In this document: positions 1 to 9,132 of the stretch, one piece after another
How positions within the stretch are numbered: the stretch's first letter is position 1
Layout: each line of letters opens with the position of its first letter
Origin: Sporosarcina beigongshangi
GTDB lineage: Bacteria; Actinomycetota; Actinomycetes; Actinomycetales; Micrococcaceae
Direction of reading: 5' to 3'
DNA length: 64,000 nt
Assembly (NCBI RefSeq): GCF_016820535.1
Contig: NZ_JADHDY010000004.1
Location: forward strand, 1-64,000
The notes under the pieces: model-generated
Told to the model about the DNA's origin: nothing
The model's input: the letters and a program-made list of their open reading frames with translations, nothing else
Database searches by the model: none
Made by a program: the position numbers and the translations under genes

Positions 1-98
1 CCGCCAAACACGTCGGGATCAATCTCCCCAAACCACAAACCACAACCAAGTGACTCAACACAGCTTGACAATTTTCGAGCCCACGCCGCCATGCCCAT

Positions 99-125
99 GC
101 GCCACCCCGGACCCCGGGGCGGCGC
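99..125 (-). terminator. Possible terminator hairpin after the DUF5719 gene
   Basis: A GC-rich stem pairs GCGCC and CCCCGG with CCGGGG and GGCGC around a short loop, 19 bases beyond the stop codon of the leftward DUF5719 gene. It has no U-tract on that strand, so termination is an inference. The remaining bases from 1 to 98 show no gene. Confidence 0.35.
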
Positions 126-143
126 ATGCTCAAGTCCGGCGGG

Positions 144-2168
144 CTACCAGCCGGTGATGATCGTGATGGCCCCGCCACCGGACGTGGTGCCCGGGATGGG
201 AAGTACGGCCACATCGGCGGAATCCTCCGTGGTCAGCAGCTGCGAGCCAAACGTTGGCGCGCCGGCCACGGAGACCAGCACGGCCGCGGTTTGCCCGCCC
301 AGGGTCTTGAGCGGGTCCACGGACAGCGTGGTGCCGGCCTTCAGGTCGAGGTCCTTGGCCGTGCCCAGCGTCCCGTCTTCGGCAATGGGCACCAGGCGCA
401 GGGTCGCTGCACCGGAAGGCGCCGTGAAGACGAGCGACGATGAAACATCAGCGGGAACGGGCATCAGCTGGGCGCTGCCGAGCCTCGCCGTGGAGGGTGC
501 ATAGGCCACATCCACGGCTTCCCCGGGCGTGGTGGAGTTGACCATGCGAACCGCAGCCGAAACGGATTCGTCCGAGGTGAGGCTGAACGAGTAGTCGCCT
601 GCCGGCAGTCCCTTCAGTTCCAGCGGCGTGATGGAGCCGGCAGTTGCCGTGACGACCCCGCCCCCCGGCAGCGCAACCTGGCCCTTGGGCCCGTAGGCCT
701 TGACCTCAACGACGGCGTCGCTGGCACCTGGAACCGTGACCAGCAATGCCGTGGAGGCGTCGGCGTAGCCGTCCTGCCCGGAAATCTTGGCAGCCGCATC
801 GGGGGCCTGCACCCGCACGCCGGCGATGCCGAGCTCCGTTGCGGGCGCCTGCACCGGGGCAATGTAGTCCACGCCGCCGGGCGTGAGCCCACGCAGGACC
901 GACTGCTGGATGACCGCACCCACGGCGCCGCCGGTGCTCTTGACATTGACGCTCAGCAGGTCCTGGTCGGGGGCCAGGCCGGCAAGTACCACCTGGCGCA
1001 CGGTTCCCGGGGCCACCACGAGCCCCTTGCCGCCGGCTGTCTGCACGGGGCCCTGGCCGGAAAACAGGTCAAGGGAAACCGTGGCAGGGCTCGGCGACGA
1101 ATTGGACAGCGACAGCACGGCGGTGCGGCCGATCGCCGTGCTGGCACCCGTCAGCCACAAATCGTTGGACGGTGCCTGGCAGGTGGCGGCGGCGAGCCCC
1201 ATGAGGTCGCCGTCGCCGGCCTTGACCACCACGGCCCCGGCAGACTGAGGCACCTCGCTGCCAAGCGGTGCGATGCGCAGCGTGGACGGAGCCCCGGCGT
1301 CCTGCCCGCGCAGCACCTTGGCCCGCATCTTCGGCTGGCCGGTCACGGCCTTCGCATTGGCGTCGGCCGCAGCCTCCTCCGACAGCGTGAACAGCGGCGT
1401 GAACGCGCCATCGAGTGACTGCACGCCCGCTGCCGGCAGGCCGCCGTCGGCCTTGCTCAGGACCACCGTGCTCAGTTTCGTGGACGTGCTGGACGAGCCC
1501 GCGGCAAACTCCGGGTCAGCGCCTTCGGCGGAGCCGGCCAGCAGCTGCGTGGGTCCCTGGCAGTTGGCGGTGGCGTCTCCCAGCGGCAGCTGGTGCGGCA
1601 GAATTTCCGTCTGTGCCGTGGCGTTGGCGCCGGGATACAGCGTCCCGGCCGCGACGGCCGCTGCCACCACGGCCAGGGTCGCGGTTCCTGCCACCACGGC
1701 GGGCCAACGACGGCGGACCTTGGCTTTGCCCTGTGCCTTCGCCTTTCCCTGTCCGGACTTGGCAGGCACGGCTGCCGCCGACTGGGCCTTGCGCCGCCGT
1801 GACCGGGTTTGCAGGGGTTCGGCAGGGGCTTCAGCGGCAGCTGGGTCCTGTTTGGCTCCCGGCGTGGCACCCTTCGTGGCCTTGCCGGTCCCGGAATCGG
1901 GCCCGGACTTTCCGGCCGCGGTGGCCGCCTTGGCGCCATCCGCTGCGGTGTCCTGCACAGCCCTGTCAGCCGTGGATTTTTCCTGCTCGCCCCGGTCTGT
2001 GCCCTTGCCCAGCATGGAGTAGGCGGAGTCGGCCGTGGTTGCACTGCCGGCCGCAGCGGACGGCACCGGCGTGGCACTGCCGGCAGCGGCGGCCCCCTCC
2101 TCCGTGGAAGACTGATTGGTGAGCCGCTGCACCTCGCCGGGAACGCTCGGCTTTCTGATGTTGTCCAT
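144..2168 (-). CDS. DUF5719 family membrane-anchored envelope protein
   Basis: This protein of about 674 residues has an Ala/Gly/Pro-rich, charged cytoplasmic tail (about 1-150), a basic stretch, one membrane segment near 155-177, and a long external region of Ala/Gly/Val-rich beta-type sequence that I recognise as DUF5719. The ATG at 2168 is preferred over the longer frame because it begins just after the stop of the upstream glycosyltransferase (2170); the 17 extra residues would lie inside that gene. The close spacing and shared direction with the glycosyltransferase suggest one operon and a joint role in cell-surface assembly. That role is inferred; no catalytic motif is visible. Confidence 0.8.
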   Translation of the reverse strand: MDNIRKPSVPGEVQRLTNQSSTEEGAAAAGSATPVPSAAAGSATTADSAYSMLGKGTDRGEQEKSTADRAVQDTAADGAKAATAAGKSGPDSGTGKATKGATPGAKQDPAAAEAPAEPLQTRSRRRKAQSAAAVPAKSGQGKAKAQGKAKVRRRWPAVVAGTATLAVVAAAVAAGTLYPGANATAQTEILPHQLPLGDATANCQGPTQLLAGSAEGADPEFAAGSSSTSTKLSTVVLSKADGGLPAAGVQSLDGAFTPLFTLSEEAAADANAKAVTGQPKMRAKVLRGQDAGAPSTLRIAPLGSEVPQSAGAVVVKAGDGDLMGLAAATCQAPSNDLWLTGASTAIGRTAVLSLSNSSPSPATVSLDLFSGQGPVQTAGGKGLVVAPGTVRQVVLAGLAPDQDLLSVNVKSTGGAVGAVIQQSVLRGLTPGGVDYIAPVQAPATELGIAGVRVQAPDAAAKISGQDGYADASTALLVTVPGASDAVVEVKAYGPKGQVALPGGGVVTATAGSITPLELKGLPAGDYSFSLTSDESVSAAVRMVNSTTPGEAVDVAYAPSTARLGSAQLMPVPADVSSSLVFTAPSGAATLRLVPIAEDGTLGTAKDLDLKAGTTLSVDPLKTLGGQTAAVLVSVAGAPTFGSQLLTTEDSADVAVLPIPGTTSGGGAITIITGW

Positions 2169-2169
2169 G

Positions 2170-5100
2170 TCAGGCACCTCGACCAACCCTTTGCAATGAT
2201 GCTTCGTCCCGGTAGGCACCGGTGCGGCCGCGGCGGGCCCGGACGGGCAGTGCCAGCAGCAATGTCAGGCCAAACAGCACCAGCTGCACGGCGCGGATGG
2301 CCAGGTTCATGGGCTCCACAAAGCGGATCTGCAGCTGCCCGGCGCCGGCAGGCAGTTCAAAGGCCTGCGCCCAGCCGGCGGAGACCGCCTTCAGCGGTGC
2401 CCCGTCGAGCGTGGCCTGCCAGCCGGCGTCGAACCGCTCGGCCATGACAACCCGGCGTGCTCCGTCGGCGGCGGGAATTGCGGCGTCCACGGACTGGCCG
2501 TTGGACGGAACGGGCGCCACCACGGTGCCGCCGGCGTCGACGAGCCGGACGCGGTTGATGACGTCGCTGCTGCCCGGGTCCTTGTAGTTGGGCTTGACGC
2601 GCCAGAGCCAGCCGGATTCCGTGGGGCCCACGGTGTCCAGTCCGGGCACTGCCTCCATCTCGCTGGCGAGGAGTTCGGCGGCGGTGTCGCCGGGGCGGAG
2701 CACTACGAAGCCAACGCCGAGCTCAATGAGCCCTGGCCGCGGATCGATGCCGGATTTGGAAAGGATGGTGGCGACGCTGCCCTCCAGGACGGCGGTTGCG
2801 GCATCCACGGGGGCCAGCTTTTCCTCCCCGGGCGCCCCGGAGATCCTGGCTGCACCGGCCACAACATTGGTGGCGTCGAGCGTGGTGCCCTCGCCCTGCA
2901 TCAGCGAGGCGTGCACGCCGCCGTCGGCAAGCACTGTGAGCACAATGGTGCGGCTGGCTTCGGGGCCGGTGCCGCGGTCGGCGGCCGTGGCGGGGACGAT
3001 GCCCACGTTGGCGGCCTGCGGCAGGAACGGCCCGGTGAGCGACGACGCGCCCAGTTGCCCCGTGAACTGCTGGGTGCTCCAGAGCCCCAAGCTGGCCACG
3101 GGTGCTGCCACCAGCACAATGGAAAGCACTGTGGCCATGGTCTTGGCCATCCTGTGCCTGCTGCTGTCGCTGCCTGATTCCCAGGCGCGCCGGGCCAAAG
3201 CGTCAAAGCCAAGGAGGGCGGCACCCAGCAGCGCAAACAAGGTGAGCGAGACGGCGGGTCCGTTGAACGGCGTCACCAGGTTGACGCCGTCGAACGCCAC
3301 CGCGATGAACTTGCCGGCGAAGGCGGCGGCCAGGCCCAGGAGCGCCACGAGCCAGAGCACGCGGACCAGTCGGGTGCGGCGCAGCGGCAGCACCAGGGCC
3401 ACGGCCGCCGCGAGCACCAGCGGGGCGCCAATGACGACGACGGCCGGCCAGCCGAGCCATGGTGCCCCGGCAAAATCGCCCAATCCGCTCAGGCCCAGGC
3501 TGGGGTCCACCTCGTCCGGGAAGCCGAGCAGCTGCTGCCACACGGGTCCGGGCAGGGACACCAGCGGCATGCCGGGATCGGCGAGCAGGGCGCGCGGGTT
3601 CTGCCAGGTGGACCAGCCCAGCGGCAGAAACAGGGCGGCCGGGGGAATGAGGGCCCACCAGACGGTCTTGCCGCGGCGGCCCATGAACACTGCTGTCAGC
3701 ATGATGCCCACCACGGCCACGGGGAACAGGCTGGGGGCGGCGGCAGTTGCCGCGGCGAGGGCCAGTCCGGCAGCGGCCGCGGCGGTCCACGAGGGGTTGC
3801 CGCCAACGCCGGGACGGCCCAGCTTGGTGATGACAACGGTGTCGGAGCCGGCGAGGGCGCCGGGAACCAGCACGGTCCGCGGTTCCGGTGCGGCGCCGGC
3901 ACCCACGGCACGGATCAGGCCCAGCATGACAATCGGAATGAGAATGTGCGCCACGACAGCACCCAGCCGGCCCTGGCCCAGGCCGACCAGCAGCACGGGC
4001 ACGCCGGCCCAGAGCAGGCCTGCCACGACCCGCGGCCAGCGCCGCAGCGTCACGGCGCCGGCGCCGAGCCAGGCACTGAAGGCGGACAGCGGCAGTGCCA
4101 GCAGCACCAGCCACACCACGGCCTTGGAGCCGTCCCCGCCCAGGGCCGACAACAGGAACAGCACCATGTTGAAGGGGTTGGCTGCACCGGGCAGGCCGGA
4201 ACCGAGCGACACCCACCAGCTGGTGGCATGTGCCCAGACCTGGCCGAGCTGCGCGGCGACGGGCAGCATCGCCCCTCCCGTAAGCGCCGGCGCCCCCAGG
4301 ATGCGGGAGAGCGCCAGGAGAGACAGGATGGCCAGCAGCACGGTTAGTGCCAGGGCGCTGACGATGGGCGAGGTCTTGACGGGGGCCAGCGGCGCCACAG
4401 CCTGCTGGTGCGTCTCGCCCGTGGGCTCCAGGATGGACGTGCCGGGCCCCTGCTCATGGGAGGGGTCCTCGTCGGGGTCCAGGGTTTCGCGCAGCATCTT
4501 CAGGTGCGCCCTGGCCGCGCGGCCGTTCACGAGCAGCCCGCGGTGGCTGGACCGGGGCTTGGTTCGACGTGCGGCCAGCGCCCGGCGGCTGCGGAAGAGT
4601 GTAATGGGGCGCAGCAGCCCGGCACAGGTGGCGGCAAACATGCGCACGGCATGCCCGGGCGCCTTCAGGACAAAACCGGCCACCAGCCAGTACAGGGCAG
4701 CCAAAAAGGTGCCGGCGGCCAGGAACGGCACGGCCCAGGCGGGCGCGTGCTTGAGCCGCAGGAAGATGCCAGCCTTCCGGGCGGCGACGGCGGATCCCAT
4801 CCCCTCGGGGCGGTGGGCCACGTGGTACATGTGGGCGTCGGGGACCACGAGCACGCGGTCGCCCTGCAGCCTGACTCGGGCGCAAAAGTCGAGGTCGTCG
4901 CCGGGCCCGGGCAGCGCCGGGTCAAAGCCGCCCAGTTTTTCATAGACGTCGCGGCGCACCAGCATGCCGGCGGTGTTGACGGCGAACATGTCCGCATGGT
5001 CGTCGTACTGGCCTTGGTCCTGCTCGTCGATGCCCACGAGCGTGAAGCGGTCAAACCACTTGTCGGCCCACAGGCCCACGTCAACCAGCCGCCGGTGGTT

Positions 5101-5523
5101 GTCCCAGTCGAGCTGCTTGCAGCCGACAACCGTGGCGGTGGTGGCGCGTTCCGTGGCCTCGAGCAGCAGCTGAAGCGCGTCCGGTGCCGGTTCGGCGTCG
5201 TCCTGCAGCAGCCAGATCCACTCATTGCGGCCGCTTGCGGGCTCATCCAGCAAGCCAACGCCGCCGCTGCGGACCCCGGCCGGGGCCGAGGCACCCGCAC
5301 GCATCCGCGCCTGGTGTTCCAGCACGGCGTCGACGGCGCTTCCGTAACCCTTGCGTCCGTCGAGCGAAATCACCTGGCGTTCGCCGAGCTCCTTGCGCAG
5401 CAACTCCCCCGAGTTGTCTGTGGATGCCGTGTCGGCGGCCAGCACCAGGTCCGCCGGACGGGTCTGTGCAGCCAGTGCGGACAAAACTTTAGGGAGGTAG
5501 GCACCGCCGTTGTGGGCAACCAC
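2170..5523 (-). CDS. Giant family 2 glycosyltransferase with polytopic membrane region
   Basis: The 1117-residue protein starts with a GT-A glycosyltransferase domain (about 1-240). Visible are AHNGG near the N-terminus, a QDDAEP acidic motif (about 107-112) of the nucleotide-sugar/metal site, and a later GDDLDF acceptor-side motif. A hydrophobic pair follows near 260-300, then many membrane segments (about 380-760), a large external region, and a final membrane helix near the C-terminus. It probably moves a sugar onto a surface polymer or lipid carrier, but the substrate is unknown. No ATG, GTG or TTG lies in frame upstream of GTG 5523, although the family usually has a few more beta-strand residues first, and upstream codons back to the whiB stop do encode plausible strand residues (VTAVVV). 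It sits between whiB and DUF5719, probably in one operon. Confidence 0.85.
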   Translation of the reverse strand: MVAHNGGAYLPKVLSALAAQTRPADLVLAADTASTDNSGELLRKELGERQVISLDGRKGYGSAVDAVLEHQARMRAGASAPAGVRSGGVGLLDEPASGRNEWIWLLQDDAEPAPDALQLLLEATERATTATVVGCKQLDWDNHRRLVDVGLWADKWFDRFTLVGIDEQDQGQYDDHADMFAVNTAGMLVRRDVYEKLGGFDPALPGPGDDLDFCARVRLQGDRVLVVPDAHMYHVAHRPEGMGSAVAARKAGIFLRLKHAPAWAVPFLAAGTFLAALYWLVAGFVLKAPGHAVRMFAATCAGLLRPITLFRSRRALAARRTKPRSSHRGLLVNGRAARAHLKMLRETLDPDEDPSHEQGPGTSILEPTGETHQQAVAPLAPVKTSPIVSALALTVLLAILSLLALSRILGAPALTGGAMLPVAAQLGQVWAHATSWWVSLGSGLPGAANPFNMVLFLLSALGGDGSKAVVWLVLLALPLSAFSAWLGAGAVTLRRWPRVVAGLLWAGVPVLLVGLGQGRLGAVVAHILIPIVMLGLIRAVGAGAAPEPRTVLVPGALAGSDTVVITKLGRPGVGGNPSWTAAAAAGLALAAATAAAPSLFPVAVVGIMLTAVFMGRRGKTVWWALIPPAALFLPLGWSTWQNPRALLADPGMPLVSLPGPVWQQLLGFPDEVDPSLGLSGLGDFAGAPWLGWPAVVVIGAPLVLAAAVALVLPLRRTRLVRVLWLVALLGLAAAFAGKFIAVAFDGVNLVTPFNGPAVSLTLFALLGAALLGFDALARRAWESGSDSSRHRMAKTMATVLSIVLVAAPVASLGLWSTQQFTGQLGASSLTGPFLPQAANVGIVPATAADRGTGPEASRTIVLTVLADGGVHASLMQGEGTTLDATNVVAGAARISGAPGEEKLAPVDAATAVLEGSVATILSKSGIDPRPGLIELGVGFVVLRPGDTAAELLASEMEAVPGLDTVGPTESGWLWRVKPNYKDPGSSDVINRVRLVDAGGTVVAPVPSNGQSVDAAIPAADGARRVVMAERFDAGWQATLDGAPLKAVSAGWAQAFELPAGAGQLQIRFVEPMNLAIRAVQLVLFGLTLLLALPVRARRGRTGAYRDEASLQRVGRGA

Positions 5524-5552
5524 GACGGCGGTGACTTTTACTGCATCAAGAA

Positions 5553-6074
5553 TTAGACCGCTCGTTTCCGCAGCCGCCGGCGCTCACGCTCCGACAGGCC
5601 ACCCCAGATTCCAAACCGCTCGTCATTGGCCAGAGCGTATTCAAGGCACTGCGCCTTGACGTTGCATGAGCCGCAAACCTTTTTGGCGTCCCGGGTCGAG
5701 CCTCCCTTTTCAGGGAAGAACGCCTCCGGATCGGTCTGCGCGCACAAGGCGTCAGTTTGCCAGCCTAGTTCACCTTCGTCCCCAAAGTCCTCAAGACCCG
5801 GCCGCAATCCAAGCCACACCGCATCGTCCTCATTGGCCGGCGCCGCCACGGGATGGGCGATGGCTGGCTGGCCTGCCTCATGCGTGGTCAGGAAAAGCGT
5901 GGCCGCTTCTTCCAGCGCGGCCCGGTTGGACTGCTCATAAAATACCGCCGCACCCGGATCTGCCGGGTCGACATACCAATCGCTCGGCACTCCCCTTGTG
6001 CCGTAGCTGGCGGCAGCCTGCGCCGCCGTCTCATCGCCATGAAAATTTGTCACACTCAGCTGAGCTTGCCCCAC
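5553..6074 (-). CDS. WhiB family iron-sulfur transcriptional regulator (WhiB2/WhmD-like)
   Basis: The C-terminal half carries the WhiB signature: four cysteines (about residues 111, 134, 137 and 143, the last three as CxxC-x5-C), then a GIWGG turn and an Arg/Lys-rich tail for DNA contact. These cysteines bind a redox-sensitive 4Fe-4S cluster in the family. The GTG at 6074 is chosen because AGGAGG lies six bases upstream; a longer frame to 6131 has no comparable site. The product of 173 residues is longer than typical WhiB proteins because of an acidic N-terminal extension of about 105 residues. WhiB2/WhmD proteins act in septation, which fits the neighbouring envelope genes; that subtype is inferred from context and sequence likeness. 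Confidence 0.93.
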   Translation of the reverse strand: MGQAQLSVTNFHGDETAAQAAASYGTRGVPSDWYVDPADPGAAVFYEQSNRAALEEAATLFLTTHEAGQPAIAHPVAAPANEDDAVWLGLRPGLEDFGDEGELGWQTDALCAQTDPEAFFPEKGGSTRDAKKVCGSCNVKAQCLEYALANDERFGIWGGLSERERRRLRKRAV

Positions 6075-6465
6075 AGTCGTCCTCCTGAATGTTGCCGCCG
6101 AAACCACTACCCGGATTATCGGATACCGCAATGTGCGGGGTTAGCGCTTCTGACAGCGGATCGTGCGTCTAATTACATCCGTGTAAGTCGCGCACGTCAA
6201 GCGGCGGGGATGATAACCACCAAGATGCAAGAAGTTCCTGCACGCCACGCCCAGTGCCGCATATCACCGCAGACGCATGTAACCACCCCAACAAGGTGAA
6301 CATTGCGGCTACTGCCGAGTAACACGCGGTTTTTGTGCGTCGTGGTTCACATATTCCAATTTCGCAATGTAACGCAGATCATAGGAATCCGCCAATTTGT
6401 CCAATCGATGGGCGTTTGGGGCCGGCTCGAGCGGAATGTGGCCCCCGCATGAAAAGATTGCAAGC
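6075..6465. other. Divergent intergenic region with one dyad
   Basis: This 391-base gap lies between whiB (leftward) and the TIGR03089 gene (rightward) and should hold both promoters. The clearest structure is a dyad at 6173-6186, TTACA-TCCG-TGTAA, about 100 bases upstream of the whiB start, which could be a regulator site. It does not match the BldD box spacing. Short open frames here have no family resemblance and I do not call them genes. Confidence 0.4.
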
Positions 6466-7203
6466 ATGAGCCTTCCTCCAGACACCCCCGCAGCCCTCCT
6501 CGAAGCCTTCCGCACGCTAAATGCCACGTCCCCGCGCCTGTCTTGGTACGGCCCGGACGGTGAACGCGTGGAGTTTTCCGGCAGGGTGCTGGACAATTGG
6601 GTGGCGAAAACCGCCAATTATTTGGTTGATGAGCTCGAGGCCGAACCCGGCCAGGTCGTCGCGCTGGACCTGCCGCTGCACTGGCGTTCGATGGTTTGGC
6701 TGCTGGCCGGCTGGGCCGTTGGGGCAACGGTTGCCACAGGCGGACTGCCGGCCGGGGCGGAGATTGTGGCCACCACGGACCCCGCCGCAGCCCACGGGCG
6801 CCTGGCGGGCGCCTCGCCGGCACCGCTGGTCGTGGCCGTGGCGCTGCCCGCCCTGGCGATGCGCTGGACGGGCGAGCTGCCCCCGCGCACCCTGGACTAC
6901 TGCGGCGACGTGCGCGCCCACGGTGACGTGTTTTTTGCCGACGCCGAACCCGACGGCGCCGACACGGCCTGGCTGAACGGTGCCGGGAGTGCCGCGGAGG
7001 AAACCGGCTATGGGCAGCTGCTGGCGGCAGCAGAGGCCGCCCAAGCACCCCGGCGGGTGCTGCTGGCGGCGCGGGACGGTTGGGGCGCCGTCGTGCCCCA
7101 GGCGTTGAAGGCCTGGGCCGAGGGCGGATCCGTGGTTCTGCTGGGCGACGGCGTCGAGGCGAGCGATGCACTGCGCAGCAGCGAGAACATCACCGCCGGA
7201 TAA
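6466..7203 (+). CDS. TIGR03089 family protein
   Basis: This 245-residue protein matches the actinobacterial TIGR03089 family, small proteins that resemble the N-terminal part of AMP-binding (adenylate-forming) enzymes. Visible features are WYGPDGERVEFSG near residue 30, an Ala/Val-rich central part typical of the AMP-binding fold (WLLAGWAVGATV) and KAWAEGGSVVLL near the end. It lacks the full ATP/adenylate motifs, so catalysis is doubtful and the function is unknown. The ATG at 6466 is favoured over an upstream in-frame ATG at 6397 because the family resemblance begins there. It is transcribed away from whiB; a homologue lies near whiB2 and LCP genes in mycobacteria as I recall. Confidence 0.82.
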   Translation: MSLPPDTPAALLEAFRTLNATSPRLSWYGPDGERVEFSGRVLDNWVAKTANYLVDELEAEPGQVVALDLPLHWRSMVWLLAGWAVGATVATGGLPAGAEIVATTDPAAAHGRLAGASPAPLVVAVALPALAMRWTGELPPRTLDYCGDVRAHGDVFFADAEPDGADTAWLNGAGSAAEETGYGQLLAAAEAAQAPRRVLLAARDGWGAVVPQALKAWAEGGSVVLLGDGVEASDALRSSENITAG

Positions 7204-7230
7204 AGTCCTGCCGGGACCGCCGGCCGGGCG

Positions 7231-7746
7231 TCACTGGCGGCCGGCGGGCGGGGCCTCGGGCTCGATGAGGGCGTGGTCCCCGGCAAAGGCCGGGTCCGTG
7301 TCGAGCTCGTCGGTGAATACCCAAAAACGGTAGGCGAAGAAGCGGAAGATGGTGCCCAGGACCAGGCCGATCACGGATCCGGCGATGAAGTCCGCCGTGG
7401 TCGACTCAAAGCCGAGCACCCAGTGTGAGATGTACACGCACGCGGCGGCGATGGCCAGGCCGATCCCGTTCATGATGATGAACATGGTCACTTCGCGCAG
7501 AACATTGGCCTGGCGGCGGTTGCGGAAGGTCCAGTAGCGGTTGGCCAGCCAGGAAAACACGGTGGCCACGGCCGCGGCCAGGATCTTGGCGCGGGTCGGG
7601 TGGGCGCCCATGGGGCCGTTCAGGAGCCAGATGAAAATACCGGAGTCGATGACGAAAGCCACGCCGCCCACCACACCGAACTTGGCCACTTCGCGCCAAA
7701 ACAGGCCAACGAGCCCCCTGATGCGGGTCATGAGCGATTGAAACAA
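7231..7746 (-). CDS. GtrA family membrane protein
   Basis: A small protein of about 171 residues with four hydrophobic segments and the GtrA signature: a FxxVGG-type first helix (KFGVVGGVAFVID), an aromatic SWLANRYWTFRNR loop, and a C-terminal FRFFAYRFWVF. GtrA proteins are proposed to flip or support polyprenyl-phosphate-linked sugars across the membrane for surface polysaccharide synthesis. TTG 7746 is the likely start, since GGAGG lies four bases upstream; ATG 7731 is an alternative. It is divergent from purK, as in the Rv3277/Rv3276c arrangement I recall from mycobacteria. Confidence 0.85.
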   Translation of the reverse strand: MFQSLMTRIRGLVGLFWREVAKFGVVGGVAFVIDSGIFIWLLNGPMGAHPTRAKILAAAVATVFSWLANRYWTFRNRRQANVLREVTMFIIMNGIGLAIAAACVYISHWVLGFESTTADFIAGSVIGLVLGTIFRFFAYRFWVFTDELDTDPAFAGDHALIEPEAPPAGRQ

Positions 7747-7968
7747 TGGTCCTCCGTTTGGCTTTTGGGGCTGAACGGTCGAATCACGCTGGCGCCTCCT
7801 GTGCAAAAAATTCTAGTCCCCCAAGCTGGCTCCTCGTTCATTGTTGCGCCCGCCGCGGCTGGGAACTTGCCACCACTTGCCTGACAAACGCCTCCGAATT
7901 TGCCCATTGTGGGCCGTCCCGCCGCGTAAAAGCCAAGAAGCGGGCCGTCATTCGGTACGCTGGGGACT

Positions 7969-9123
7969 GTGACTTTTCCTGTAATCGGTGTGGTGGGCGG
8001 CGGGCAGCTGGCCCGCATGATGGCCCCCGCAGCCGTAGCCCTTGGTTTTGAATTGCGTGTCCTGGCTGAATCGCCCGATGTGTGTGCCGTGCCCGTTGTG
8101 CGCCACGCCCCCGTCGGCGACCACAAGGACCTGGAGACCCTGCGTGACTTTGCGCGCGGCGTCGACGTGCTCACCTTTGACCACGAACACGTCCCCAACG
8201 AGCACCTGCAGGCGTTGATTGCCGAGGGCGTCAACGTCCAGCCGCGCCCCGATGCCCTGGTCAACGCCCAGGACAAGCTTGTCATGCGCGCAGCCATCGA
8301 GCGCCTCGGCCTGCCCAACCCGGCCTGGGCCGCCGTCGGCTCCGTGGCCGACATCACGGCGTTCGGTGCCGCCAACGGGTGGCCCGTGGTGCTGAAAATG
8401 CCGCGCGGCGGCTACGACGGCAAGGGCGTGAAAGTGCTCCGCTCAGAGGCCGACGCTGATGCCGCCGCCGACTGGTTTGAGGCGATGAGCCCGCTCCTGG
8501 TCGAGGAAATGGTGGGTTTCTCCCGCGAGCTCTCTGCCCTGGTGGCCCGCACGCCGTCGGGCGAATCCCGGGCCTGGCCCGTGGCCGAGTCCATCCAGGT
8601 CGACGGCGTCTGCGACGAGGTCATCGCCCCCGCCCCCGGACTGCCGGCCGACGTTGAGGCCGCCGCCGAGGCCGCCGCGCTGCGGATCGCCAACGAACTC
8701 GGCGTCACCGGTGTCATGGCCGCGGAGATGTTCGAGACCCCCGGCCGCGCACCCGGCTTCCTGATCAACGAGCTGGCCATGCGCCCGCACAACACCGGCC
8801 ACTGGACCATGGACGGGGCCGTGACCGGCCAGTTCGAGCAGCACCTGCGCGCCGTTCTCGACCTGCCGCTGGGCGCAACCGCCGCCCTCGGCGACATCGT
8901 GGTCATGAAAAACTTCCTGGGCGGCGCCAACCAGGACCTGTTCAGCGCCTACCCCGCCGCCCTCGCCGCCGAGCCCACCGTCAAGGTGCACAGCTACGGC
9001 AAGTCGGTGCGGCCGGGCCGGAAGATCGGCCACGTCAACGTGGTCGCTTCCCAAGCCGACGGCGTTGCTGCCGCCCGCTCCCGCGCCACCACCGTGGCCA
9101 ACATCATCCGTGACGGAAAGTAG
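7969..9123 (+). CDS. purK: 5-(carboxyamino)imidazole ribonucleotide synthase
   Basis: PurK uses ATP and bicarbonate to carboxylate aminoimidazole ribonucleotide to N5-CAIR in de novo purine synthesis. The 384-residue product has the normal length, the N-terminal GVVGGGQLARMM nucleotide-fold motif, the ATP-grasp stretch VLKMPRGGYDGKGV, and a C-terminal NELAMRPHNTGHWT active-site segment. The start is GTG 7969. purE follows nine bases after the stop, and the two act in sequence, so they are probably one operon with the downstream LCP gene. Confidence 0.97.
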   Translation: MTFPVIGVVGGGQLARMMAPAAVALGFELRVLAESPDVCAVPVVRHAPVGDHKDLETLRDFARGVDVLTFDHEHVPNEHLQALIAEGVNVQPRPDALVNAQDKLVMRAAIERLGLPNPAWAAVGSVADITAFGAANGWPVVLKMPRGGYDGKGVKVLRSEADADAAADWFEAMSPLLVEEMVGFSRELSALVARTPSGESRAWPVAESIQVDGVCDEVIAPAPGLPADVEAAAEAAALRIANELGVTGVMAAEMFETPGRAPGFLINELAMRPHNTGHWTMDGAVTGQFEQHLRAVLDLPLGATAALGDIVVMKNFLGGANQDLFSAYPAALAAEPTVKVHSYGKSVRPGRKIGHVNVVASQADGVAAARSRATTVANIIRDGK

Positions 9124-9132
9124 GAACCAGCT

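Noticed and set aside
2588-4945. 785-codon open frame on the plus strand
   Set aside because: It is the antisense frame of the glycosyltransferase; its composition (Ser/Ala/Pro/Arg-rich) has no domain. Other long antisense frames, such as 8443-10158, 41361-43178, 46391-47848 and 56907-58379, were rejected for the same reason.
6173-6186. BldD-type box before whiB
   Set aside because: The dyad TTACA-TCCG-TGTAA has one base too many between the arms and lacks the central conserved bases.
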